Below the pieces are notes generated by a model that was given only the letters and a program-made list of their open reading frames with translations, did not search any database and was not told the origin of the DNA. 39,785 nt of DNA from JAHIQC01 sp964565645 (lineage in GTDB: Bacteria > Actinomycetota > Coriobacteriia > Anaerosomatales > JAHIQC01). The stretch spans positions 1 to 39,785 of the forward strand of contig CAZMFQ010000016.1 in assembly GCA_964565645.1 (NCBI GenBank), given 5' to 3'. Below are positions 25,777 to 32,963 of the stretch, piece by piece. The stretch's first letter is position 1. Each line of letters begins with the position of its first letter. The position numbers and the translations under genes are program-made.

Positions 25777-26262
25777 CTAGATACCGAGCGCGGCGCGCTT
25801 CTCGGCGATGGTGAGCACGTGGCCTTCGAGGTGCTCGACGGCGTGGTGGAAGATCTCGTGCAGCGTCTGCATCCCGGCCTCGGAGTGCACGGCGACGCGC
25901 TCCCAGGCTTCCGGCCTCAGGCGATCGAGATCCGCTGCGAGCTGCTCGCGCTGGACCTCGAGCAGGCGCAGGTCGAGCTCGGGGTCGCGCTCGTGGTAGG
26001 AGAGCGGGCCGGGGTAATCGGCGGACTCGATGCCCATGAGCAGCGGCTTGTCCGTGGCGATGGTGCGCTTGACGCGGTCGCACATGAACTGGTCGGAGTC
26101 CACGATGTGGGCGAGCACCTCGAGAGAGCTCATCTTGCCTGCGATCGGGCGTGCGCGCAGCTCCTCGGCGGACATGCCCGCCACCGCCTCGCGCAGTGTC
26201 GCGGGTCCTCGGCGGTAGGCGGCGATGAGCTCTACCGAGGTGGCGGACAGCGGTGTGATCAT
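25777..26262 (-). CDS. DinB superfamily protein
   Basis: A 161-residue four-helix-bundle protein of the DinB/YfiT type. The three metal-ligand histidines are likely in SLEVLAHIVDSD (about residue 52) and in HEIFHHAVEHLEGH (about residues 134-147). Such proteins include thiol-dependent S-transferases, but the substrate is usually unknown. ATG at 26262 has AAGGAGC upstream. It overlaps the TetR gene before it by four bases (ATGA), so the pair is one operon and the DinB protein may be part of the regulated response. Confidence 0.78.
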   Translation of the reverse strand: MITPLSATSVELIAAYRRGPATLREAVAGMSAEELRARPIAGKMSSLEVLAHIVDSDQFMCDRVKRTIATDKPLLMGIESADYPGPLSYHERDPELDLRLLEVQREQLAADLDRLRPEAWERVAVHSEAGMQTLHEIFHHAVEHLEGHVLTIAEKRAALGI

Positions 26263-26924
26263 GAGTGCTCCTTCGTGTCGCGTGACAGGTCGACGAGTCC
26301 GCGGGCCAGGGCGCGCACCCCGAACTCGAAATCGCGGTGGAAGTCCTGGGGGCAGAGCGCGGATTCGTTGAGGTGCGGGAACTCCCGGGCGGGGAACTGC
26401 GCCATGAGCGCTTCGAGCTGTTCGGGCGTGGGCGGGTCGGTGCCGGCGGGCACGACCATCGCGGCGGCGCCGCGCACGGCCGATGCGATCGAGTTCATAC
26501 CGGCGAGAGCCTGGGTCGGCGAGAGGCCCGCGTCGCGCAGGATGCCGAGGAGCAGCTCCACGGGCCGCGCCGCGGTCGGCGTGTTGGGGCCGCGGGAGAG
26601 CATGAGCGGCATCGCGTTCTGGTGGGCGAGCATCACGGCGAGATACGCGTTGGCGGCGCAGAGCACGCGCTCCTCGGGCGGGGCGGTCGGGTCGTCGACG
26701 CCGAGATCGATCTCGCCCATGACCGCCTCGACGATCGCGTCGAGCAAGGCGTCCTTGTTCGGGAGGTAGTAGTAGACCGCCATCGGGTCGACGCCCAGGC
26801 GCGCGCCGAGGCGGCGCATCGAGAGTGCCGGGAGGCCTTCCTCGTCCACGATGGCGAGCGCTTCGGAGACGATCCGCTCGCGGGTCAGGGGCGAATCGGG
26901 GGACTTCTTGCGGGCCGCGCTCAT
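26259..26924 (-). CDS. TetR family regulator with TetR_C_1-type ligand domain
   Basis: A 221-residue regulator. The HTH is RERIVSEALAIVDEEGLPAL then SMRRLGARLGVDPMAVYYYLPNKDALLDAI, matching the TetR/TetR_C_1 group where MAVYYY precedes the linker. The C-terminal domain is helical. ATG at 26924 has GGAGG eight bases upstream. It diverges from two flavodoxin-fold reductase genes; two near-identical 17-bp palindromes in the 114-bp gap are the probable operators. A downstream DinB gene overlaps it. Confidence 0.85.
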   Translation of the reverse strand: MSAARKKSPDSPLTRERIVSEALAIVDEEGLPALSMRRLGARLGVDPMAVYYYLPNKDALLDAIVEAVMGEIDLGVDDPTAPPEERVLCAANAYLAVMLAHQNAMPLMLSRGPNTPTAARPVELLLGILRDAGLSPTQALAGMNSIASAVRGAAAMVVPAGTDPPTPEQLEALMAQFPAREFPHLNESALCPQDFHRDFEFGVRALARGLVDLSRDTKEHS

Positions 26925-26954
26925 GCAGATGACCTCCGGCGGGACGGGGCGGGG

Positions 26955-26982
26955 TTGACAAAGCGATTCTACACCGTAGAAT
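26955..26982 (+). promoter_or_regulatory. Promoter of the flavodoxin-fold reductase genes
   Basis: TTGACA (26955-26960) and TAGAAT (26977-26982) are spaced by 16 bases. The -10 is part of the first TetR palindrome, so repressor binding would exclude polymerase. Confidence 0.6.
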
Positions 26983-27012
26983 GCGGGTATGTCATGTTCT
27001 ACAGTGTAGAAC
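26966..27012. promoter_or_regulatory. Twin 17-bp TetR operators
   Basis: ATTCTACACCGTAGAAT (26966-26982) and GTTCTACAGTGTAGAAC (26996-27012) share the dyad TTCTACA-N-TGTAGAA and have centres 30 bp apart, about three helical turns. They lie between the divergent TetR and reductase genes. Confidence 0.75.
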
Positions 27013-27038
27013 AGGTTTCGTTCGAGAAGAGGTCCGAC

Positions 27039-27590
27039 ATGCGTATCACGATACTGAACGGAGAGCCCGTCGCGGGCAGTGAGTTCGATGAGTACCTCGC
27101 CGCGTACACGGAGCGGCTTCGCGGCGACGGGCACGAGGTGACCCGCCTCGACCTGCGAGAACTCGATCTCAAGGGTTGCTCCGGGTGTTGGGGGTGCTGG
27201 GTCAAGACGCCGGGCGTCTGCGCCAAGCGCGACGACAGTGCGCTGGTCTGCTCCTCGGCGATCACGAGCGACCACGTCGTGCTCGCCTCTCCGATGCGGA
27301 TGGGGTTTTCCACCTCGCTGCTCAAGCGGGCGGCCGATCAGATGATCCCGCTCGTGCACCCCTACATCATGATCGAGGGGGGCGAGATGCATCACCGGCC
27401 CCGCTACGCGCGGTACCCGTCCATGAGCCTGCTGCTGTCTCCGGGACCGGGGACGGACGCCGAGGACATCGAGATCACGACGCACATGTGGGCGAGGATG
27501 GCGCGCAACCTCAAGTCCTCGCTCACGAGCACCACGATCGCCAGTGTCCCTGTGAAGGAGGCCGCAGATGAGCTCACTGCTGTTGCTTAA
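27039..27590 (+). CDS. Flavodoxin-fold NAD(P)H-dependent oxidoreductase
   Basis: A 183-residue protein of the NADPH-dependent FMN reductase group. The N-terminal strand ITILNGEPVAGSEFDEY and the Cys-rich LKGCSGCWGCWVKTPGVC (four Cys within about 17 residues, near residue 50) are typical of iron-sulfur flavoprotein-like members. DHVVLASPMRMGFSTSLLK is the second flavin loop. ATG at 27039 has AGAGGT upstream. Its end overlaps the next reductase gene by 23 bases. Likely induced via the TetR protein on the other side of the operators; the electrophile or redox signal is unknown. Confidence 0.75.
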   Translation: MRITILNGEPVAGSEFDEYLAAYTERLRGDGHEVTRLDLRELDLKGCSGCWGCWVKTPGVCAKRDDSALVCSSAITSDHVVLASPMRMGFSTSLLKRAADQMIPLVHPYIMIEGGEMHHRPRYARYPSMSLLLSPGPGTDAEDIEITTHMWARMARNLKSSLTSTTIASVPVKEAADELTAVA

Positions 27591-28244
27591 CGGATCGCCC
27601 CGGGGCCCGCGCTCCAACTCCATGCGGATGCTGCAGCAGGTCGCCGTGGGCTGGACGAGTGCGGGGGGCAGGAGCCGGTCGTACTGCATCTGGCGAAGCG
27701 CGCGGAGTTCGAGCGGGCGATCGCGGCGTTCGGCGAGGCCGACACGGTCGTGCTCGGGATGCCACTTTACACCGACTCGATGCCGTCGATCGTGGCCGAG
27801 TTCATCGAGGCCCTCGAGCCGCTGATCGGGCGCGAGGGAAACCCGCGCATCGGGTTCCTGGTGCAGTCGGGGTTCAGGGAGGCGCTGCACTCGCGCGGTC
27901 TGGAGCGATACCTCGCCAAGCTCGCGACGCGGCTCGGGTGCGCGTACGCCGGCACCATCGTGCGCGGGGGCGGCGAGTCGTTGCAGATGATCCCCGACAA
28001 CGGCCTGCGCAAGCTGTTCGGGCAGCTGGGGCAGCTTGGCGGCGAGCTCGCGCGTGACGGGCGGTTCGCACCGGCGACGCTTGCCAAGGTCGCGGGCCCG
28101 GAGCGGCTCCCCGCGGCTTTCGCAGTGATGTACCGACTGGTCGTGAAGCTCCCGGTCGTGCAGTTCTATTGGAACAGCCAGCTCAAGAAGAACGGCGCCT
28201 GGGACCGTCGGTTCGACGGCCCGTACGCACCGGCGGCGCGGTAG
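27568..28244 (+). pseudogene. Frameshifted flavodoxin-fold NAD(P)H oxidoreductase
   Basis: The first part (LLLLNGSPRGPRSNSMRML) is the FMN-binding start of an NADPH-dependent FMN reductase; it has an AAGGAGG ribosome site. Homology then moves to another frame: GGQEPVVLHLAKRAEF, VLGMPLYTDSMPSIV and the rest to 28244. The switch is at the run of six G at 27663-27668. One extra G would restore a 225-residue protein. Either a real frameshift, programmed slippage on the G run or a sequencing error in the homopolymer explains it. The reading frame downstream is otherwise intact and ends normally, which favours a recent change or an error. Confidence 0.7.
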
Positions 28245-28255
28245 GTCGGGCGCGC

Positions 28256-28302
28256 GCGGTCGCCTCGGCCGTGCACCCGTCCGCGCGCCGCGCGGCGACC
28301 GC
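28256..28302. terminator. Long-loop inverted repeat between convergent genes
   Basis: GCGGTCGCC (28256-28264) pairs perfectly with GGCGACCGC (28294-28302) across 29 bases of G/C-rich sequence that can fold further. It lies exactly between the ends of the reductase gene and the acetyl-CoA synthetase gene, so it may act as a bidirectional terminator. No T-run. Confidence 0.4.
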
Positions 28303-30206
28303 TACCCGAGTTCGGCCTTCATCTGGTGCCACGCGTGGCGGGCGTCCTCGACGCTGCCCTCGTCCTCGATCGTGGTGATGTCGCCGGGCTCCACGTCGAG
28401 CGTGACCGCCTTGAGCACGCGGCGCATGATCTTGCCGCTGCGGGTCTTGGGCAGCATCGAGACGATGTTGATCTCGCCCACTACCGCGACCGGCCCGAGC
28501 TCGTGGCGTACGGTCTCGAGCAGCTCGCGCTTGAGCTCCTCGGAAGGCCCGATCCCGTTCTTGAGCACGACGAACGCTGAAATGACCTCGCCGCGCAGCT
28601 CGTCGGGGCGCCCGATGACGCCGGATTCGGCTACCGAGGGGTGCATGAGGAACGCGGTCTCGACCTCCACGGTGCCGATGCGGTGGTCGGCGATCTTGAT
28701 GATCTCGTCGGCGCGGCCGGCGAACCAGACGTAGCCGTCCTCGTCGATGTGCGCGGAGTCGCCCGTGTAGTAGACACCGGGGATCTTGGACCAGTAGTCG
28801 GTTCCGTAGCGCTCCTTCTCGCCCCAGAGGGTGGCGATGAGCCCGGGGAACGGGCGCCTGAGCACCATGATGCCCTTCTCGCCCGGCGCGCAGGGCTCGC
28901 CCTCGGTCGTGACGACCGCGGCCTCGATGCCCGGAAGCGGGATGCCCGCCGAGCCCGGTTTGACCGGCAGCATGCACAGCCCGTAGGGATTGCCAAAGAC
29001 CGGCCCGCCCGTCTCGGTCTGCCACATGTGGTCGATGACGGGCACGCGGTTTCGAAGCACGGTGTTCTGCAGCCAGTCCCAGGCCGGAGCGTTGAGGACC
29101 TCGCCCGCGCACAGCACGCGCTCAAGGCTCGAGTAGTCCACCGAGGAGATCGCGTCGGCGCCGTAGCGCATGAGCAGGCGCACCGCGGTCGGCGAGGTGA
29201 AGATGCCGCTCGCGCCGAGCTCCTCGATCGCCGCGCGCCAGTTCGCGTCGGGGGTGGGGTAGTCGAGCGCGCCCTCGAACGCGAGCGTGGTGCAGCCGAG
29301 CAGGAGCGGCGCGTAGACGATATAGCTGTGGCCCACGATCCAACCGATGTCGGAGCCGGACCACCAGACCTCGCCGGGTTTCAGGCCGTAGCACCACCGC
29401 GCCATCGCCGTGATGTGGACCGCGTACCCGCCGTGGGTGTGCACCGCGAGCTTGGGCTTGGCGGTGGTGCCCGAGGTGGCGAGGATGAACGCGGGTTCGT
29501 TCGCCTCCATCTCGACGTGCGCGCCGCTCTGTCCTTCACCGCGTGCGAGGAACTCGTCCCAGCCCATGTCGCGTCCGGGGGTCATCGCGCACGGCTCCTG
29601 TGCACGCTGAAGCACGATCACGTGCTCGACCGAGTCGCCGACGTTGGCGACGGCCTCGTCGACGATCGGCTTGAGCGGGACGTCCTTTCCTCGGCGGTAG
29701 GTGATGTCGGCCGCGAACACGAGCCGCGAGCCGCTCGCCTGCACGCGGTCGGCCAGGGCGTGCTCGCCGAAACCGGCGAACACGACGGAGTGGATCGCGC
29801 CGATGCGGACCGTGGCGAGCATGAGCATGATCGCCTCGGGGCACGTCGGCATGTAGATGGTCAGGCGGTCGCCCCGCCCGATGCCGAGGCCGCGCAGGGC
29901 CGCGGCGATGCGCTCGACCTGGGCGAGCATCTCGGAGTAGGTGAAGGAGCGGCGGTCGCCGCGCTCGTTGAAGTAGGTGAGCGCGGCCTGATCGCCCCGG
30001 CCGGTGGCGACGTGGTGGTCGAGCGCGTTGTAGGCGAGGTTGGTGCGGGCGCCGGCGAACCAGCGGAACGACGGCGGATCCGCCTCGAACACCCGGTCCC
30101 AGGTGCGGAACCACGGCAGCTCGAGGGCCGCGCGTTCCCACAGGCCGTCGGAGTCGGCGAGGCCGTCTTGGATCCAGCGGTTGATGACGGGGCTTATGAG
30201 CTGCAT
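28302..30206 (-). CDS. acs: AMP-forming acetyl-CoA synthetase
   Basis: A 634-residue ANL-superfamily enzyme that activates acetate (or a related short acid) to acyl-CoA through an acyl-AMP intermediate in the cytoplasm. The P-loop is TSGTTAKPK (244-252), the A5 motif WQTETG (395-400), then GYVWFAGRADEIIKI and the catalytic Lys in KTRSGKIMRR (K592). YMPTCPEAIMLMLATVRIGAIHSVVFAGFG is characteristic of acetyl-CoA synthetase. The usual GHR of the hinge motif reads ADHRIGT here, a small departure. ATG at 30206 has GGAGGG upstream. It stands alone, convergent with the reductase genes. Confidence 0.92.
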   Translation of the reverse strand: MQLISPVINRWIQDGLADSDGLWERAALELPWFRTWDRVFEADPPSFRWFAGARTNLAYNALDHHVATGRGDQAALTYFNERGDRRSFTYSEMLAQVERIAAALRGLGIGRGDRLTIYMPTCPEAIMLMLATVRIGAIHSVVFAGFGEHALADRVQASGSRLVFAADITYRRGKDVPLKPIVDEAVANVGDSVEHVIVLQRAQEPCAMTPGRDMGWDEFLARGEGQSGAHVEMEANEPAFILATSGTTAKPKLAVHTHGGYAVHITAMARWCYGLKPGEVWWSGSDIGWIVGHSYIVYAPLLLGCTTLAFEGALDYPTPDANWRAAIEELGASGIFTSPTAVRLLMRYGADAISSVDYSSLERVLCAGEVLNAPAWDWLQNTVLRNRVPVIDHMWQTETGGPVFGNPYGLCMLPVKPGSAGIPLPGIEAAVVTTEGEPCAPGEKGIMVLRRPFPGLIATLWGEKERYGTDYWSKIPGVYYTGDSAHIDEDGYVWFAGRADEIIKIADHRIGTVEVETAFLMHPSVAESGVIGRPDELRGEVISAFVVLKNGIGPSEELKRELLETVRHELGPVAVVGEINIVSMLPKTRSGKIMRRVLKAVTLDVEPGDITTIEDEGSVEDARHAWHQMKAELG

Positions 30207-30365
30207 GGGTGTCCCTCCGCATGGCGCGTCGTGGAGCACGGACGCGCGCCCATGCGCCCCCGTGGCGGTTGACGGGATTATCCGACGAGAAGGTTGCCCT
30301 GCCGAGGAGCATGCCGCGAGCGGCGCCGCAGGCCGGGGTGAGTGGCACGAAACAGGCCGCCGACG

Positions 30366-30371
30366 CATAAT
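30366..30371 (+). promoter_or_regulatory. Possible -10 element of the parvulin gene
   Basis: CATAAT matches the -10 consensus at five of six positions and lies 49 bases before the parvulin start. No good -35 is found 17 bases upstream. Confidence 0.3.
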
Positions 30372-30419
30372 CACGGAGTCATCCACCGCGCCGCGAGGCC
30401 GAGATCGAAGGAGTCCGAC

Positions 30420-30701
30420 ATGGCACGCGCTTCAGCCCGCCACATCCTCGTTCCCACCGAGGAGCAGGCCAACGACCTCAAGCAGCAGATCGCCGCAGGT
30501 GCGGACTTCGCCGACGTGGCGCGCGCTCACTCGACGTGCCCGTCGGGCCGCAACGGCGGGGAGCTCGGCGAGTTCTCTCCCGGGCAGATGGTCCGCGAGT
30601 TCAACGACGTGTGCTTCAACGACGAAGTCGGCGTGGTCCACGGTCCCGTCAAGACGCAGTTCGGCTACCACCTGATCGAGGTCACCGACCGCCAGGACTA
30701 G
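30420..30701 (+). CDS. Parvulin-type peptidylprolyl isomerase
   Basis: A 93-residue minimal PpiC domain, without signal peptide or extra domains. Family features are the N-terminal ARASARHILVPTEEQA, then FADVARAHSTCPSGRNGGELGEFSPGQMVREF and the C-terminal GPVKTQFGYHLIEVTDR. It catalyses cis-trans isomerisation at prolines in cytoplasmic proteins. ATG at 30420 has AAGGAG seven bases upstream. It is the last ordinary chromosomal gene before the integron. Confidence 0.92.
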   Translation: MARASARHILVPTEEQANDLKQQIAAGADFADVARAHSTCPSGRNGGELGEFSPGQMVREFNDVCFNDEVGVVHGPVKTQFGYHLIEVTDRQD

Positions 30702-30781
30702 TGTTTGTAGCGCGGTAAGACCCAGGTGAGGTCCGAGCGGCATCGTTGTCTCGTGATGTCCGCGCCGTCCGAAGGCCGCCG

Positions 30782-31741
30782 ATGGACCCACCTTCATTCA
30801 CCGAGCGCCTGTGCCAGGAGCTGCGCTCCCGGCACTACAGCCGCCGTACCGAGCAGGCCTACTCCCTGTGGGTGGCCCGGTTCGTGCGTTTCCACCAGGG
30901 CCAGCATCCCGAGGTCATGGGGGAGCGCGAGATCAACGAGTACCTCACGTTCCTGGCCGTGAAGGCCGGCGTGAGCGCGTCGACCCAGAACCAGGCCCTC
31001 GCGGCGATCCTGTTCCTGTACCGCTACGTCCTGGGTCGCGACGTGGGACAGCTGCATGTCGTGCGCGCCAAGAAGCCGATCCGGTTGCCTGTCGTGCTCA
31101 CGCGCGCCGAGGTGCGTCAGGTCCTGGGGCAGATGGAGGGCGAGACCTGGCTCATGGCTTCGCTCCTGTACGGGTCGGGGCTGCGCCTCACCGAGTGCAC
31201 CGGGCTGCGGGTGCAAGACGTCGACCTCGAGCGCTGCGAGATCCTGGTCCGCCGAGGAAAGGGCGGCAAGGACCGTGTGACGATGCTGCCCGAGGCGCTC
31301 AAGATGCCGCTGGCTCGTCAGATGCAGCGGGCACGGGCAGTGCTCATGCGCGACATCGACGAGGGTTGGGGACGCATCGCGCTGCCGGACGCGATCGAGC
31401 GCAAGTACCCCAACGCCGGGACCGACTGGCGCTGGCAGTGGGTGTTCCCTCAGAAGCGCCGGTGGCGCAACTCCGAGACCGGCGAGGAGGGGCGACACCA
31501 CGTCCACGAGACGATCCTTCAGCGTGAGGTCAAAGAGGCCGTGCGCCGGGCGGGCATCAGCAAGCCGGCGGGCTGCCACACCCTGCGCCATTCTTTCGCG
31601 ACGCACCTGCTGGAGGCGGGCTACGACATCCGCACGATCCAGGAGCTGTTGGGCCACAAGGACGTCAGCACGACGATGATCTACACCCACGTCCTGAACA
31701 AAGGTGGCCGAGGAGTGCGCAGCCCCTTCGACGGGCTGTAG
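30782..31741 (+). CDS. intI: Integron integrase (IntI-type tyrosine recombinase)
   Basis: A 319-residue tyrosine recombinase. The catalytic set is R135 (GSGLRLTE), K160 (RRGKGGKDR), H266 and R269 (CHTLRHSFATHLLEAG), H292 (LLGHKDVSTT) and nucleophile Y301 (MIYTHVL). The insertion that defines IntI proteins is visible at about 200-226 (LPDAIERKYPNAGTDW, then WQWVFPQ). The N-terminal part is the SAM-like core-binding domain. ATG at 30782 has GAAGG upstream and begins the conserved SFTERLCQELRSRHYS. It reads toward the array, opposite to the usual arrangement in which intI reads away from attI. No convincing promoter or LexA box is seen in the 80 bases upstream. Confidence 0.95.
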   Translation: MDPPSFTERLCQELRSRHYSRRTEQAYSLWVARFVRFHQGQHPEVMGEREINEYLTFLAVKAGVSASTQNQALAAILFLYRYVLGRDVGQLHVVRAKKPIRLPVVLTRAEVRQVLGQMEGETWLMASLLYGSGLRLTECTGLRVQDVDLERCEILVRRGKGGKDRVTMLPEALKMPLARQMQRARAVLMRDIDEGWGRIALPDAIERKYPNAGTDWRWQWVFPQKRRWRNSETGEEGRHHVHETILQREVKEAVRRAGISKPAGCHTLRHSFATHLLEAGYDIRTIQELLGHKDVSTTMIYTHVLNKGGRGVRSPFDGL

Positions 31742-31759
31742 GGATTGAGGGGATTGGGT

Positions 31760-31765
31760 TATACT
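31760..31765 (+). promoter_or_regulatory. -10 element placed for a leaderless toxin-antitoxin transcript
   Basis: TATACT lies seven bases before the antitoxin ATG, so transcription should begin at or next to the start codon. No ribosome site is present. ATAC-N5-GTAT around it (31761-31773) forms a small dyad that could be the antitoxin operator. No clear -35. Confidence 0.45.
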
Positions 31766-31771
31766 TTGGGT

Positions 31772-32008
31772 ATGAAGACAGCCATATCCATACCGGACGA
31801 CCTGTTCGAGGACGCGGACCGGCTCGCGCGCGTGTTGAAGCAATCGCGCAGTGCGCTCTACAGTCGAGCGATCCGCGAGTACGTGGCGCGGCATTCTCCG
31901 GACAGCGTGACCGCAGCGCTCGACGCGATGCTCGGCGATGAGATCGATCCGGATTCCGCGTTCGCGGCTGCTGCGGCTCGCCGCGCGCTCGAGCGGGCCG
32001 AGTGGTGA
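31772..32008 (+). CDS. Ribbon-helix-helix antitoxin (MazE-like) between intI and attI
   Basis: A 78-residue protein beginning with a typical ribbon-helix-helix unit: KTAISIPDDLFEDADRLARVL as strand and first helix, then SRSALYSRAIREYV as second helix. The C-terminal half (ALDAMLGDEIDPDSAFAAAAARRAL) is the acidic, flexible part that would wrap the toxin. The stop overlaps the toxin start. The ATG directly follows a -10-like TATACT, suggesting a leaderless mRNA. It lies outside the cassettes, before the first recombination core, so it is part of the integron platform, not a mobile cassette. Confidence 0.82.
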   Translation: MKTAISIPDDLFEDADRLARVLKQSRSALYSRAIREYVARHSPDSVTAALDAMLGDEIDPDSAFAAAAARRALERAEW

Positions 32009-32346
32009 TCGCTCAGGGTGAGATCTGGTGGGCGGATCTGGGGCAGCCCACAGGGTCCGCCCCGGGCTTCCGCAGGCCGGTGCTCGTGGTGCAGGGCGAC
32101 TCGTTCAACCGCAGTCGCATCTCGACTGTCGTCTGCGTCCCGCTGACGAGCAATCTCAAGTGGGCGGGCGCACCGGGCAACGTGGCGCTCGATGCAAGGC
32201 TCAGCGGTCTGCCCAAGGATTCGGTGGTCAATGTATCCCAGATCATCACTCTCGACCGCGAGGTTCTCACAGACCGCGTCGGTCTGCTGCCTAAGACGAC
32301 GTTCGAGCTCGTGTTGTATGGCATAGATGTGGTCCTGGGGCGGTAG
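32002..32346 (+). CDS. mazF: MazF-type toxin (PemK/MazF endoribonuclease)
   Basis: A 114-residue MazF/PemK-family toxin, an mRNA interferase. Family elements are the N-terminal QGEIWWADLGQPTGSAPGFRRPVLVVQ (conserved GEIW and the R-R/KPVLVV strand), STVVCVPLTSN, and SVVNVSQIITLDREVL with the final helix. Start is GTG at 32002 or 32005, overlapping the antitoxin stop. A stable toxin-antitoxin pair next to attI could hold the platform in the chromosome. It does not end in an attC: the following 97 bases lack the required long inverted repeat. Confidence 0.88.
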   Translation: MVIAQGEIWWADLGQPTGSAPGFRRPVLVVQGDSFNRSRISTVVCVPLTSNLKWAGAPGNVALDARLSGLPKDSVVNVSQIITLDREVLTDRVGLLPKTTFELVLYGIDVVLGR

Positions 32347-32385
32347 GTCGAGGTACGGGCGTCGTCGGCTCGGAGTCTGTACTCC

Positions 32386-32450
32386 TCGAACAACGTGATT
32401 ACATACACATTGCAGCTGTGCTTACATAGACGTCAGAATCGTAGTTCGGC
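32386..32450 (+). other. Inferred attI recombination site
   Basis: The first cassette ends with R'' GCCGAAC (32867-32873), so it must begin with GTTCGGC; that heptamer is found at 32444-32450 after mazF. The sequence to its left has no attC-like L''/L' arms, so this junction is the primary attI site. TTACATA occurs twice upstream (32399-32405 and 32422-32428), possible integrase-binding direct repeats like those of other attI sites. The left limit is a guess. Confidence 0.72.
32410..32439 (+). promoter_or_regulatory. Weak candidate cassette promoter (Pc) inside attI
   Basis: TTGCAG (32410-32415), 18 bases, then CAGAAT (32434-32439) would start transcription at about the first cassette boundary. 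Matches to consensus are only three and four of six. Confidence 0.25.
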
Positions 32451-32500
32451 AGACGGGCTGCGACGGCAATCCGGGTTGCCGGAAGATGGGGGACTGCGGG

Positions 32501-32905
32501 ATGCGTTCGAGCCGGCTGCGGCTGTGGGTTCAGGCCATGGCGATCATCGCGGTTGCCGTCCCGGCCGTCGGGATCGCCTCTCTCTCGCTTCGTGAAGGCG
32601 TCCTGGAGTCCGGCGGGCCCTCGGTCAATAGCGCGTTCCACCTGATTCTCGGGGCCACTTCAGTACTCCTGCTCGCGGACTTCTGGGTGGCGATTCGTCG
32701 GACTGCGGGTGTGAGAATGTCTCTCGCGCTCGGTTTGGGCGGAGTCATGGCCTGCTTCCTCGGCGCAGTCCTGAGCGAGGTGCTCGGCCCTCCTGCACTT
32801 GCGATCCTGCTTGCGGGCGCAGCTGCCTGGGGGATTGCCCTCATACGCTCTGGTTCAGGCAAGCGTGCCGAACTAGCGCTTCGAGCAGACGGCCAGAACC
32901 GCTAG
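32501..32905 (+). CDS. Cassette 1: small membrane protein of unknown function
   Basis: A 134-residue protein with four hydrophobic segments at about residues 8-27, 46-65, 73-95 and 98-115. No family is recognised. ATG at 32501 has GGGGGA seven bases upstream; an ATG at 32486 is also in frame. The reading frame runs into its attC, so the last ten residues (LALRADGQNR) are encoded by the recombination site itself; cassette 2 ends in the same way. The cassette spans 32445-32944. Being first after attI it is the one best placed for expression. Confidence 0.6.
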   Translation: MRSSRLRLWVQAMAIIAVAVPAVGIASLSLREGVLESGGPSVNSAFHLILGATSVLLLADFWVAIRRTAGVRMSLALGLGGVMACFLGAVLSEVLGPPALAILLAGAAAWGIALIRSGSGKRAELALRADGQNR

Positions 32906-32950
32906 ACTCATGGGAGCGCTGAGCCGCTGCTCAAGCGCAACACGTTCGAT
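32867..32950 (+). repeat. attC1
   Basis: 84 bp. R'' GCCGAAC, L'' GCGCTTCGAGCAG, L' CTGCTCAAGCGC, R' GTTCGAT. L'' and L' pair except for one unpaired C, the extrahelical base that orients strand choice in attC folding. Loop subtype with CCGCTAGACTC. R' belongs to cassette 2. Confidence 0.92.
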
Positions 32951-32963
32951 GTACGGAGGCGCT

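Noticed and set aside
28641..30272. Plus-strand frame opposite acetyl-CoA synthetase
   Set aside because: Shadow frame; the minus-strand protein has all ANL-family motifs.
30702..30781. LexA box or divergent promoter upstream of intI
   Set aside because: No GAAC-N4-GTTC-type site or clear -35/-10 pair could be found, so SOS control of this integrase cannot be claimed.
31745..32443. mazEF as the first cassette of the array
   Set aside because: No L''/L' arms follow mazF, and the first true cassette edge (GTTCGGC at 32444) matches the R'' at 32867. There is also no GTTRRRY-like core upstream of the antitoxin.
32910..32963. Cassette 2 gene starting at the ATG inside attC1 (32910)
   Set aside because: No ribosome site precedes it and the first residues are coded by the attC loop. 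TTG at 32964 has GGAGG.
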